DNA of 64,000 nt. Origin: Varanus komodoensis (lineage: Eukaryota; Chordata; Lepidosauria; Squamata; Varanidae). Positions 22,480 through 32,484 of this stretch are shown here, one piece after another (the first letter of the stretch is position 1; every line of letters starts with the position of its first letter). Where the stretch lies: positions 52,785,764-52,849,763 of the forward strand of contig NW_025335268.1 in NCBI RefSeq assembly GCF_004798865.1. Direction: 5' to 3'. The position numbers and the translations under genes were made by a program. The notes beneath the pieces are model-generated. The model saw only the letters and a program-made list of their open reading frames with translations. It did no database searches and was not told the origin of the DNA.

Positions 22480-22860
22480 CCTCCTTAATGCACATTTTTC
22501 ATCCATCAAATAAAAGGAGGTGCCTTTCAGCATATTCATGCAGGGAATCAGAACCTACTTAAACCATTAAAACGTTTTAACTCCAGTATATTCTCAATAG
22601 GCAAATGTGTCAGACAGCAAAATGAAACCCATTAATAAATTTACAAAATAACAAGGCTGTGCACAGTAAGTTATTTGCTTGTCTACTGTAATCATTATTC
22701 TAACCTGTAAGGTACAAAAGTTGCACTTAATATTCCTGAAGAAAAAAAAAAAGTTATAATGCCTTCCAAAAAAGACAAAGAAATGATAAATGTACCTTTT
22801 ATTTAACAGAGGTTATTGAGAATCTATAGCTATATCATATCAGGCTAGGTCTACATAATT
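22480..22860. promoter_or_regulatory. Candidate conserved non-coding element
   Basis: A 380-base AT-rich, repeat-free block with closely set motifs: CAGCATATTCATGCAGGGAAT, ACCATTAAAACGTTTTAACTCC (a short palindrome), CCCATTAATAAATTTAC and TTCTAACCTGTAAGG. Apart from an A11-12 run at about 22,741 it looks selected rather than repeat-derived. Conservation is untested. Confidence 0.35.
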
Positions 22861-24130
22861 TGAAAATCCCCCTTGATAAGAAACCCACCTGATATAATTC
22901 CCAAAGGTCAGTTTCCTCTTGAGGGTTGTTTGTCCCCAAGAACTTGTCTGCTTTGTTTGAAAATAAAGGAATACGGTAATGCCAGCTCTCCTGGATTTAG
23001 CTTTGGAATCACTGCTGGCTCCAGAATTTAAGGGCCTTGAATCATGGACCCATCCATCTGGGGTCCACTTTCTGACTACCATTGTCACCAGCTGCTCTTG
23101 CTTTTCATCCTCCTTCTCATCACTGATACCAGTTTCTTACTGGACAAGCAGGAAGCCAGTGAGTCCATCGGCAGAGGTTCATGCCGCCTCTCCTCCCCAC
23201 TACCATTGTCTGGGTCAGGCCAAGAAGCTGGTGAACAAATAAGCGTCACCGGTGAAGAGGAGGGGCAGTTCTAAGTGGCTTTTGTTAGTGGCGCCCTGCT
23301 GTGAAGGCCAGTGCCCATCCACCCTGCCATTTATGCTGGCTATCATGAACTCAGCCCTTTCCTTTGTGTTCCAAAGCATCAGACAGTCTTCTTGCAATGC
23401 AGATCTTTATGGGCACTTCACAGCTACAAGACAAAGTAACTCTAAAACCCTCTAATAAGCTGGAAGATAAGCCTCTGCCCATGTAAAGAATGTTTAATCC
23501 AAACTGAGAACTTCTCTCCAAATCCCTCCCCTTTCAGTAACATGGGCTCCTGTGGATGACAGGCCAGCTGTTGAGGCCTGTGCAAGCCCCTAACTGGGCA
23601 GTTCATCTCTCCTGGTGTCTCGTCATGGAGTCAAGGACCAGGCGAGGCAATAGCTCTCACTTCTCCTCCTCCTCTTGGACCACTTCTGTCTCTTCCCAAA
23701 CACCTCTGCTCTCCTGGTCAACCTGGGAACCTGTGGGCAGTAACCCTGAGGGTGCTTCAAAGGCCTCCCTCTGACCCTGAGTTTCCAAACTCCCATCCCC
23801 GATTCTTCAAGGTCTCCTTCTTCAGAATCTGTGGCATGACAACCCTGAAATGCCTGCCAAGAGTGGCAGTCTCCTTCACTCACTACATTGGTCAAGCTGA
23901 ACATGAAATCTGTTCCACTTTTTCTTGTTGTTTCAAATCATCCTAAAGGGATTCTAAATAAGTGTTGTGTGGGAGGACACTAAGCACAGTCTTTGGCCCC
24001 ATGAAAGACCCAACAACCTCTGCCAGCTGCCCTTCCCAAGTCTTTTGCAACAAACTGATAAATAGCTAATGACGCATTTGGGCATGATGCGGGGCAGGGA
24101 GGTTTCCAATAATTAGACTAGCTGGATTTT
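22861..24130. other. Unassigned, GC-richer sequence
   Basis: Overlapping open frames on both strands at 22,840-23,950 without recognised domains. The minus strand at 23,540-23,900 is acidic and serine-rich and might be the end of an old retroelement reading frame, but nothing diagnostic is visible. Confidence 0.3.
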
Positions 24131-24215
24131 TCTTGTTTTTATTTCATTTCTATACCACCTGAAGCCAAAGTTCTCTGGGCCGGTTCACAACATGATATGA
24201 AAACAAGAAAATACT
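24131..24215 (-). repeat. L2-type 3' tail
   Basis: ATTTCATTTCTATACCACCTGAAG, then AGTTCTCTGGGCCGGTTCAC and AACATGATATGAAAAC. This is the inverted L2-type tail, also seen at 57.6, 60.5 and 61.3 kb. Confidence 0.7.
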
Positions 24216-25814
24216 GTACATAAAACAGTGCTTGTAAGTTTTTAAAATTAATTTCTTTTCTCTGCCAGTTTCACAAGTCAGTGTAAGAAGCAAAGCAACT
24301 TAGGTGTGAGGGTACCAAATCAACTCACCTATGCATGAATTCTAGCAACAAATTCTTTGGATTAAGGTCTAAATTGGAGAGTGCAATCCTATGCTGAAGA
24401 CAGGCCAGCTAAGGAGCTACAGGATCCTGCGGAAGCCCCACTTCAGCGAGAGAGTCTCAGATACACTGCTGCAACTCTGAAGATGCATGAGCACAATGCC
24501 ACGTGGATTTGTTTGCTACACCTGCACAAATCTTGCCGCTAAAACAGCAAGGAGTGGACTCTTGCCAAATCCTATATTCTTTGCAGCCAAACACTGCCCA
24601 GCATCCACACCTGGAGGAAATTTTGCTGATGTCATAACTGGTGTAGGGGAAAGGAAGGGGGAAAAGGCTGCGGCCTCCACAGGCTCCATGCCTCTGTGAC
24701 AGACTGTAGGGTACCATGCAACTCTGAATCCAACACATGTTATAAGCTGGTGCTAGGCTAAAGTCTTGGACATGCAGGGACTTGTTTGTGTTTTTGTTTT
24801 AATGGGGGCTGCCATCAAAGATCGAGCTTGGGAGAATTTCTCACATTTTTGAAGGGTGGTTTAGTGCAATAGCTATGAGGTGGCAGCTATTTTTCTTTTC
24901 CTGGAACAAAGCTTGGCACTGCTTCAAACAGTAGACCAGCTGAAGGAAGAGGCAGAAGCAGCCTGATGACGTTCCTCACTGGGGATCGTCCAAAGGGAAT
25001 GTCCCGACAGCACAAGGGCATTCTTAGTAAACAAATCAACAAACAAAATGCCGAGCCTACTGACCGAGCAGTGGTGCACTGCCTGTCATATCTACAATCC
25101 CAGCCTAAGTCAAGAGGTGGCAGCCATGTTTTTCCGAATCCAACACAAATGGCAGCCCATGATTCCTTAATGCTGAAGCACTGGAATACTTGGGAGAAAC
25201 TTGATGGAATTTTCAGAAGGGTAACAAGGTGTGTTAAATGCAGACATACTGTGCAATTTTCACCTTTTTCTTTTTCACACTTGAAGTCTGGTATTTTAAA
25301 GAAATTAAAGATCAGCCTACCACCCCTTCACCCCTACCACCTGCGAAGGAAACATTGCCCAACCTTTGCTGAAATGTGAACTCTCATATAACGGACTTTA
25401 CAGAATCCAATGGGTAGATGCAGTCTTTAATACTAGGTTGCTTAAAAGACATACCTGCAAACCTGACTGCTTTCCAAAAGGTAAAACAGCACATAAGACA
25501 GCACTGATAATTGATAGATATAATAGTTTTGAGCTTAGTTTAAAGTTTTCCCCACCAGAAGGCTGAATTCTATAAGCAACAGCTCTGCACACAGAGTTGG
25601 CTAAACATTTTAAACTTGCAACTTTTGCTATGTAGCTTTCTGTTTGCAGCCTAAGTTAACCTTTGAAATTGCTCATGCATGGCTGGCATGATAGGTATTA
25701 CCAGAGAAAGGATAAGCATTCATTATTTATCTGTTTATGCTCTGTTTTGTTTTTTATGCAGTTGTTTCCTGAAGATCTCACTATACTATGACTCAACTGA
25801 AGTGCAATCTTATG
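24216..25814. other. Unassigned intergenic sequence
   Basis: No gene recognised. The 137-codon frame at 24,966-25,379 has no known domain and lacks gene context, so it is listed here rather than as a gene. Confidence 0.4.
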
Positions 25815-25930
25815 TAGTCCAGATGTTTTGGACTACATAAGTCCTAGTCTTATGTAGGACTACAAGACATCTCCTAGTCTTCCTGACATTGGCCATTTTG
25901 GCTGGGTATTATTGGAACTTTAGGACTTTA
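25815..25930. repeat. Palindromic MITE, diverged
   Basis: TAGTCCAGATGTTTTGGACTACAT with a following TAGGACTACAAGACATCTCC forms imperfect inverted arms of the family with 'GTAGTCCAAAACATCTGG'. The centre contains CTTATGTAG duplicated. Confidence 0.5.
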
Positions 25931-26043
25931 TTCTGTCTAAATGTGCATGGGATGGAAAAGTAATTCATAACTTTTCTCTTTCTCAAACCTGGTGCCCTCT
26001 AGGTATTTGAGACTTCAACTCTCATCAGCCTAGACCAGTGATG

Positions 26044-26076
26044 CCAAATATGCGCAGCAGCCATGCGCATATTTGG
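26044..26076. repeat. Perfect 13-bp hairpin in the hAT left end
   Basis: CCAAATATGCGCA is followed by a 7-base loop (GCAGCCA) and then TGCGCATATTTGG. The stem has no mismatches. It lies 8 bases inside the element's left terminus. Confidence 0.95.
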
Positions 26077-26116
26077 AAAGATTAAGGGCACCAGGCAATG
26101 ACGTCACTCAGTAGCT

Positions 26117-26329
26117 TTGACTCGTGGAGCTTTCACATGGCCGGTCAATGAGCTTCCAGGGGTTACTTTGTTTGGATCATCTTGTGCTTGTGAGCAGCTG
26201 TTTTCAACTTTGAATTATATCAAATCTGATGCAAGAAACAGTGCTGCATGTTTTGCTCTCAAACTATCCCAGTATGAGCCAAGGTTTGACAAATTATCAG
26301 CATGCATACAACAGCAAAGATCACATTAA
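26117..26329 (+). pseudogene. hAT transposase C-terminal fragment
   Basis: A 70-codon open stretch containing FGSSCACEQLFSTLNYIKSD, then a KLSQYEPRFDKLS tail. This is the hAT-family dimerisation (hATC) motif, usually FGSTY.CEQLFS.MN..KS. The DDE catalytic core and the BED zinc finger that precede it in whole transposases are absent, so this fragment cannot cut DNA. The ATG at 26,117 is probably incidental. Its sense agrees with the element, whose remaining 3' end lies about 215 bases downstream. An AATAAA at about 26,347 could be the old polyadenylation signal. Confidence 0.85.
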
Positions 26330-26583
26330 TTGTGCAAAAGCATTTCAATAAAAAGCTGTTTGTATCATTGAAAGCTCTGTTATTGTGTTTTTCTTTTAAG
26401 ACAAAAGATGTTAATGTATAAGTTGTTTTTTCTAAACTAAAACCTCAGTATTCAGGTTTTATTGCAGTGTTGGCACTTTGTGATAAATAAGTGGGTTCTG
26501 AGTTGCAGTTTGGGCACTCGGTCTCTAAAAGGTTCACCATCACTGGCCTAGACCAACCTAGAGGACACCAGGTTGGGGAAGCC

Positions 26584-27828
26584 TCCTCCCATTTATTTTG
26601 TAAGGCACTTTTCTTCTTAAAGAGTTTCAAGATCCTAGCTAGGATTAGACATGATGACTCCATCCTTCCCTAGCATATTCCAAGCCAAATAACTTTGGGC
26701 TCATTCTAACAAATCTCCAGTGTTTGTCTGTGTGGAGTGGACACCAGTGTTTAGCTTTAGCATATGCCACCACTCCTTCATTGACCTCATGGAACTACAA
26801 TTACCACAGGGAGGGTTCTTGACTCAGAGTAGTTCCAGGTAGAGTGTTTGCAAACAAAAAAGCTTCTGTGGATTTAATAAACAGAAAATTACATTCAGAG
26901 CCCTTCAAGAGGCATAGGACCTTCCCAGGAAATTGTCCATGATACTCGACACATTCAGCTAAATATAGGTTATACTATCTAAACTTGGAATGTGTTGCCA
27001 CACAAATGATAGCTCTGGTCAGGACAATCCCTTTACAATCACATTGTGGCCAACAGAATTATAGTGAACATTTTAACAAGGAAACTCAAAATATAACAAT
27101 TTCATAACAGTAAAAAGTGGATAATAATACATCCATACAAGAGGGAAAGAACAGTAGACAGAGCAATCAGATAGACCCTTCTGCCCAGCCATTAAACACC
27201 TGACAAAATGGAAATGTCTTGAACAATGGTGCAGGCTGAGCGGCCTTTGTCTTCAAAAGCTCCCTTGCATGTATAAAGATGTTTCTCCTAAATGCTGAGC
27301 AGGATGGGAGCAGTGGAGAAATGCCACCATAGGTGGGGCTCTTGTAATGAGAAAACACTTTAAACAGGTCTTTGAAGAAACTCGTAAGATGTTGCCACAA
27401 TATGTGGAACCTGCTTCAAAAGAAGTCCCAATGCACAGTTGTGAAGAGGACTTGGAAAGCATGCTACACAAACACCTTGTGATTTCTTCTTATGACAAAC
27501 TCCTGCAGCGAATGGAAGACAGCAAATGGAAATATATTTTCTTACAATTCTCATAATACCACAACCTGAGCTCATCCACAGATGATAAACAGAGCAGGAT
27601 TCAAAATAGTTAAAATGCAGAATTAGCTCTCATAGGATGACATGATGTCCACCAACCTGGACTACTTTAATAGAGGATTAAACAAATTAATGGAGTATAA
27701 AGTTACAATAGCCACTAGTGATGATGCATTACCTCCACCAAGGAGCTAATACATAGCTTCCCCCAGATGTGGCTGTGGTTGATTGCAAAGTAACTAAAAT
27801 ATGTGTGTTGCTGTGACATAATCTGTTT
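26584..27828. other. Unassigned intergenic sequence
   Basis: About 1.2 kb. Open frames on both strands at 27,167-27,575 (69-77 codons) have no recognised domain. The minus-strand frame reads somewhat like a transposon-derived protein, but no family can be named. Confidence 0.35.
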
Positions 27829-27905
27829 TCTTCAGCCTAAGTTGGGCAAAAGCACTCTTTGCTACAATGTTCACCTCAGCATCCAGGTCCTAAACTACTT
27901 GGCAT
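27829..27905 (-). repeat. L2-type LINE coding fragment
   Basis: CAGCCTAAGTTGGGCAAAAG and GCATCCAGGTCCTAAACTAC on the plus strand are the inverse of the L2 block encoding AFAQLRL.. preceded by LGV.LD. It is a small worn piece. Confidence 0.6.
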
Positions 27906-27978
27906 CCTACAGCAGCAGAGGGTTGGACCCAATGGCCTTCTTGGCCCCTTCCAACCCTACTGTTCTATGAATCTATGA
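27906..27978 (+). repeat. CR1/L3 LINE 3' end
   Basis: GGGTTGGACCCAATGGCCTT then CCCTTCCAACCCTACTGTTC and TATGAATCTATGA: the standard L3/CR1 ending with TCTATGA repeats. Only about 70 bases remain. Confidence 0.85.
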
Positions 27979-28579
27979 AAACTCCCTCTCTATTGTTGAT
28001 CCTCTTTGTTATTCAATGGATGTAAATTTTTAAAACTGCCTTATTGCTAGCCGTTTTTCTGTTTCCATGATATCAAAAACAGTGCCATAGGAAAACATTC
28101 CAAAACAATGCAGAAAAGTCACAACTGGCTTGCCTGTTGGTTGTATCCCACATCAACACATGCTTTGTGGTTGGTTTTCTTCCCAATTATTCTGGTTTGC
28201 CTCCTTGCAGGCCTCCACCAACATTCCCCACAAGACTCATGGCCACAGGGCTGAGTATAAACTAAAAATAATCTGATGCTCTTACAGAAATGCCATTAAC
28301 TTCCTTCAGAGCATGTGGCCCTCTTTTGTCCTCAGCATCACGGGTCCGCTTCAGACTGCCCTTAAGCAGAATTCCGTGACAACTCAGACAGCTCCCCTGG
28401 GCCCTACATTCTGTGATTTCAAGAAGTATAACATTTTAAAAAGCAATTTCTAGGAGACTTGATAGATATCCACTGAAGAGAGAAAAATACTTTGTTTTAT
28501 CAGTGCAGTAGTATATCAAGGCAACTCTGGGGAAAATCAAAGTAATTATAAGTATAAAAAAGCAAACATGTTCAATAAG
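27979..28579. other. Unassigned sequence
   Basis: No gene or repeat recognised. Confidence 0.4.
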
Positions 28580-29057
28580 GGTAGTAAGTCTGTTAGTCTG
28601 CTGCTACAGAAAGAATGAAGTATTTTGTGGCACCTTAAGGGCTAACAAATATATAATGATATAAGCCTCATGGAGCAGTTCCTACACCATAAGAGTTAGA
28701 CTTACTACCCATAGCTGAACAGAGTAGAATTTTTTCCACAAGGATAATTAGAAAATAAAGGAGCTTGAATGTGAAGACTCTGGAACAATTCCTTTCCACA
28801 CCATGTAAAATGTCTCTGAAATAAGTTATTAGAAGTCCTTTGCTGAGTAGCCTAATCCTAGTGAGTCCTACCATGTTAATCAGGAAGCCATAACTTCTTC
28901 TCTTATGGTAAGAAAGGCCTTGTAAGAAGCAGCTCTGTAAAGTCCATCAGTTGAATTCAAAGTAACTTCTACTTAGAGTAGACCCACTGGAACACATTGA
29001 AATAAAGTTATGATTCATTTCAATGTGGCTACTCTAAACAAAACTAACATGGCTACA
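28580..29057. mobile_element. DNA-transposon-like element with inverted ends
   Basis: The left end reads GTAGTAAGTCTGTTAGTCTG then TGTGGCACCTTAAGGGCTAAC and ATAAGCCTCATGGAGC. The right end, inverted, reads GTAGCCATGTTAGTTTTG. The body start matches a widespread reptile and turtle interspersed repeat ('TTGTGGCACCTTAAAGACTAACAAATTTATT..ATAAGC'). The inner part is heavily diverged and includes a half MITE at about 28,960-29,000. Family assignment is unsure. Confidence 0.5.
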
Positions 29058-29389
29058 AGCCCATGTGTTGCCCTTCATTGGGTTGCCCAGAGTGGCATTG
29101 CAGGGCTAGGAGAAAGCAGAGATACCAAAGCACACAAGGCTGATAGGTGAGTATTCAAACACCAGTCAATTCAAACTAGGGGTGAGTCATGGCTTTTAAT
29201 ATAGCACCAGCAAAGTAATCCGGAAGCCACATCTTATGGATGGAGAATAAGCAAATCAATGGCTACCAGCTCAGTAGCAGGCAGTGTGCCTCAGTATACC
29301 AGCCACTGGGAGACATGACCTGGAAGGCTCTATTACACCCACTTCCCACAGGTTGGTTTCCCATAGGGCCCTGTGTGAGCAGAGATTTG

Positions 29390-29450
29390 GACTGGATGAA
29401 ACTTAGTCTGATCCAGCAGGGGGGGGTTTTGAGTTCACTGTGTTATTCAG
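29390..29450 (+). repeat. tRNA-type SINE 3' end
   Basis: GACTGGATGAAACTTAGTCTG followed by ATCCAGCAGG and a G tract (29,419-29,427) matches 'GACTAGATGGACC..GGTCTGATCCAGCAGG' of the common reptile SINE ending. Confidence 0.6.
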
Positions 29451-29488
29451 TGCAAGAAGCTATAAACTGTTGACCTCCTTTGCTTTCC

Positions 29489-29842
29489 ATAGAATCATAG
29501 AAGGGGCCATGAAGGCCATCAGGTTCAACCCCCTCCTGGTGCAGAACACTAATTTACACCATCCCACTCAGTTGGCTTCTTTTTGAATATCTCTAGTGTG
29601 GGAGAGCACATGACCTCTCTAGGCAGCAGGTTCCACTGTCGTATTGCTCTGACAGTGGGGAACCTTCCTGATATCTAGTCTGAATCTGGGTTGTCCCAAC
29701 TTGACTTGATTATTCTGTGTCCTACACTCTGGTATCAGTAAGAAGAGATCTTGACCTTCCTCTTTGTGACAGCCTTTGAGGTACTTATAGAGGGATATCA
29801 TGTCCCCACTCAGTCTTCTCTTCTCAAGGCCGAACATGCCTC
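29489..29842 (-). mobile_element. CR1-type LINE 3' end
   Basis: On the minus strand the translation at 29,619-29,837 reads MFGLEKRRLSGDMISLYKYL and KGCHKEEGQDLF, the conserved CR1 RT C-terminus. The 3' end is at 29,489-29,530 (inverted AGAATCATAGAAGG). About 350 bases remain, a typical 5'-truncated CR1 copy, with the frame still largely readable. Confidence 0.92.
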
Positions 29843-29879
29843 AAATATGGAGAAACAGAATGGTTTCTTATAGACAAAG

Positions 29880-30225
29880 TCATCAGACAAAGACGTATTT
29901 TATTCCCCCTATCTGTTCAATCTGTTCACAGAACATATCATAAGGAAAACTGGATAACAATCAGAGGAAAGAGTGAAAAGTGGCAGAAGAAACATAAATA
30001 ATCAAGATATGCATATGATCCAATATTAGATGGCAGAAAGTGGTAATGAATTGAAATGAATCCCAATCAAAATGAAATAAAGGCAAAGGAGAAGGAGAAG
30101 AATCAATTCTATAAAGGAAGGTACTGCCTTAAACTTTACATGATCTGAACAGGATTGTTAAGAACAGGCCATTCTGGAGGGAATTCATGTCTGAGTCAGT
30201 ATGACAGCACATAACGACAAACCTA
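29880..30225 (+). mobile_element. Old RTE/BovB-type LINE fragment
   Basis: The broken translation matches BovB RT: LSP.LFNLFTEHII (about 29,905-29,945), GRRNINN (about 29,985-30,000), and MAES.NELK (about 30,030-30,055). The 3' end has GTCTGAGTCAGTATGACAGC then ACATAACGACAAACC (30,188-30,223), an ending with CACATAACAACAA that differs from the younger BovB at 19.5 kb. The copy is deleted inside and full of stops, so clearly older. Confidence 0.75.
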
Positions 30226-31049
30226 ATAACTAAATTATAATTGCCTCTATTTTTCAAAGTCATCCCATGGAAGACATTTATGGCACCCAGCAAGAAGCTA
30301 CCATATAATTACAGAAAAGGCCCAGCCACGTTCCTTTTGAACCAAGTACTATCTTGGATTATACCTGGTTAGTTACATTTTTCTTTCATGTAACTCTGCA
30401 CTCGTGAATAGTGGCTTTCTTTATTATGTTCTAACAAATCAATCTTTTCCCCATCTTCCAAGAAAAATTCTGGAGAGATAATGAAGTATTCCACACCAAA
30501 AATCAGCTGTGCAGAGACCTTGCTTGATAATGCAACCAGCAGGAGGGACAAGATTAACAATGGAAGTCACAGATACATCCTGAGCATAATAGCAAATGAA
30601 TTCTTCTGGAGGAAGAAGTCTCAGCAGGCCCATTTAGCGATCTCAGAAAATGTCCAAGAAAACAAATATTTTGATGGATTTAATTAATCCTGGTAAAATC
30701 TTTTTCATCTTATACTCAGTACAATGTGAGGGCAGAAGTCATGGGAAAATTGCTGGTCTAGTTAGAAAGGTAATGTTCCACATTTCATAACAGGCAGTTA
30801 TCTAGTTTCAATTCCTACCATTTTAATGTAATTTTGCTTTGTAAGAAATCCTCATTTCATATCACAGAAAACTTCCTGTCCATGGAGTGTTACCTTCAAG
30901 TGAAACATCTTCTTTTCATAAAGAATCACGTTGTCCATTTTCAGGCAATTCAGTTACTGCTGTAAGCCATAATCATAACTGTTTCTGTCATCTTAGAGCA
31001 TCTAGTACTTTCCCAATATGATTCTATCCCTCTTGTCTACTAAAAATAT
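30226..31049. other. Unassigned AT-rich sequence
   Basis: No gene recognised; short opposed frames at 30,369-30,687 have no domain. Confidence 0.4.
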
Positions 31050-31230
31050 TAGTTCAGGGAATAGTATTTCATCAGTGCACAGCACATGAGTGACAAACAA
31101 CCTGCAATAAAAAAATGTATAAGATAATAGCTGCTTTTAACGAAACTTTATTTGCCAGCCTCATATGGGAGCTATTACAAGGAGCATGTATGACATTATT
31201 AGATGTCTCTTCTCTTTTAATATCCTTGGT
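31050..31230. promoter_or_regulatory. Candidate conserved non-coding element
   Basis: Repeat-free block with ATAATAGCTGCTTTTAACG, AAACTTTATTTGCCAGCCTC, ATATGGGAGCTATTACAAGG and GACATTATTAGATGTCTCTT in close order. It looks like enhancer-type DNA; conservation is untested. Confidence 0.3.
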
Positions 31231-32484
31231 ATTTAAAAAAATAGATTCACCTTCCATTTTTCACATTGCACAGATGGATTGCTTCTGACCCTGAATCACT
31301 ATGACTGCTACAGTAGTGGAATACTGTCAGTTGGCTACAGCAGAGCAAAAACAGAAGCTGCAGTGCTCAAGCATCTTTTGCAGGTGTGGGTTTGCCCACA
31401 TGGCCACAAACCCAGCATCTCCCACTTAAGCAGAACTGAACAGCTGTAACATTCTCCTCTGCACTTCAGCAGACCTGCCCAATTCAAGCAACTCTTGTCT
31501 GAACCAGCTGACTTCAAGCTAATAAGGCAAAGTACAGAGGTGAATGGTAGGCCTAGGTCAAAAGCCCAGGCACAGTGTGAACTGACAAGAGGTGAAAGTG
31601 TGCCAGGAGGAAATTTTGCTTCTCAGAGTTCTTGCTGAAAGGAAGGAGTGCACCGTGATCTTGCCCAGTGCTCTGTAGTGGGGAAAGGGAGTGGATTTTG
31701 TCAGGGGCTAGCCAGTAACCATGTGCTGAAACAACCTATCAACACCTCAAAAGCACCGTGGATCATGAAGCAAGAAAGGAAAAAAAGAAAAGGTAGTACA
31801 TGAGACCATATATACACACATATAGAGGGCAAGAGCACAAGCATAAAAAGGTAGGGGTGAAAATATATAGATATACTCTGAGTAAGTCAAAGAATTGCAC
31901 TTATTTTTTCAGTGTTGCTGCCACCAGGACCTTCTCTCTCAGCACCATAGCCATTTGTGAGTCCATAAATAGCGACATGAGAGAGATTAAGTTTGCATTT
32001 TAATGCGAACTTATCTAGTTTCATAGATTCAAACCACTATGAGAACCAAAGCACAGTGATCTGTTGAGATTCACATTTTTTCTATTTTATACCAGAGCTC
32101 TCTAATCAAAATAATGTGTACAAAAAAGCATATATTAGAGGGAATAATATTCCACATGCATTATAGCAGTAAAATTGATGACAAAAGTGCATATTAGGCT
32201 GAATGCATGCATTAAAAGAAATGTGCACAAAACTATTTATGAATGTGTATGCAGACTTTTAAAAACTGCAACTTTTGAGGTGAACTAATTTTATGACTTA
32301 AAAAATCAGAAATTAAAAAATTGGAATGGAAAAGAAGAGTCGGCCATCCTTACACATAAGGCATGTTGCATTTGTTCGCTTGTTGGGTAAGTCCTAATCT
32401 CAAAACAAGTAACTTTTCAGCTTCATTTTGCACGTATTATTTTTGTTAGCTCTGAACATGTTGTAACCTAAGTTTCCTCCCTTT
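31231..32484. other. Unassigned intergenic sequence
   Basis: About 1.25 kb, no gene or clear repeat. The distal half is AT-rich. Confidence 0.4.

Larger units (their letters stand above)
26036..26545 (+). mobile_element. hAT transposon, internally deleted, with 8-bp target duplication
   Basis: Ends are CAGTGATG (26,036) and CATCACTG (26,545), an inverted pair. Both sides carry the identical 8-base duplication GCCTAGAC (26,028-26,035 and 26,546-26,553), which is diagnostic of the hAT superfamily. The right end (AGACCGAGTGCCCAAACTG inverted from GCAGTTTGGGCACTCGGTCT) resembles OposCharlie-like hAT ends; that subfamily name is from memory and uncertain. The element keeps only the C-terminal part of a transposase (26,117-26,329) and is therefore a deletion derivative. 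Confidence 0.93.
25985..26583. mobile_element. Palindromic MITE interrupted by a hAT element
   Basis: The left arm (AAACCTGGTGCCCTCTAGGT, 25,985-26,004) and right arm (ACCTAGAGGACACCAGGTT, 26,556-26,574) are inverted copies. Without the 510-base hAT insertion and one copy of its 8-base target, the MITE would be about 80 bases. Its inner part (TTCAACTCTCATCAGCC) is the familiar 'CAACTCCCATCAGCC' of this MITE family. Confidence 0.85.

Noticed and set aside
24966-25379. 137-codon frame as a host gene
   Set aside because: No known domain, no splice or promoter context, no sign of codon bias.
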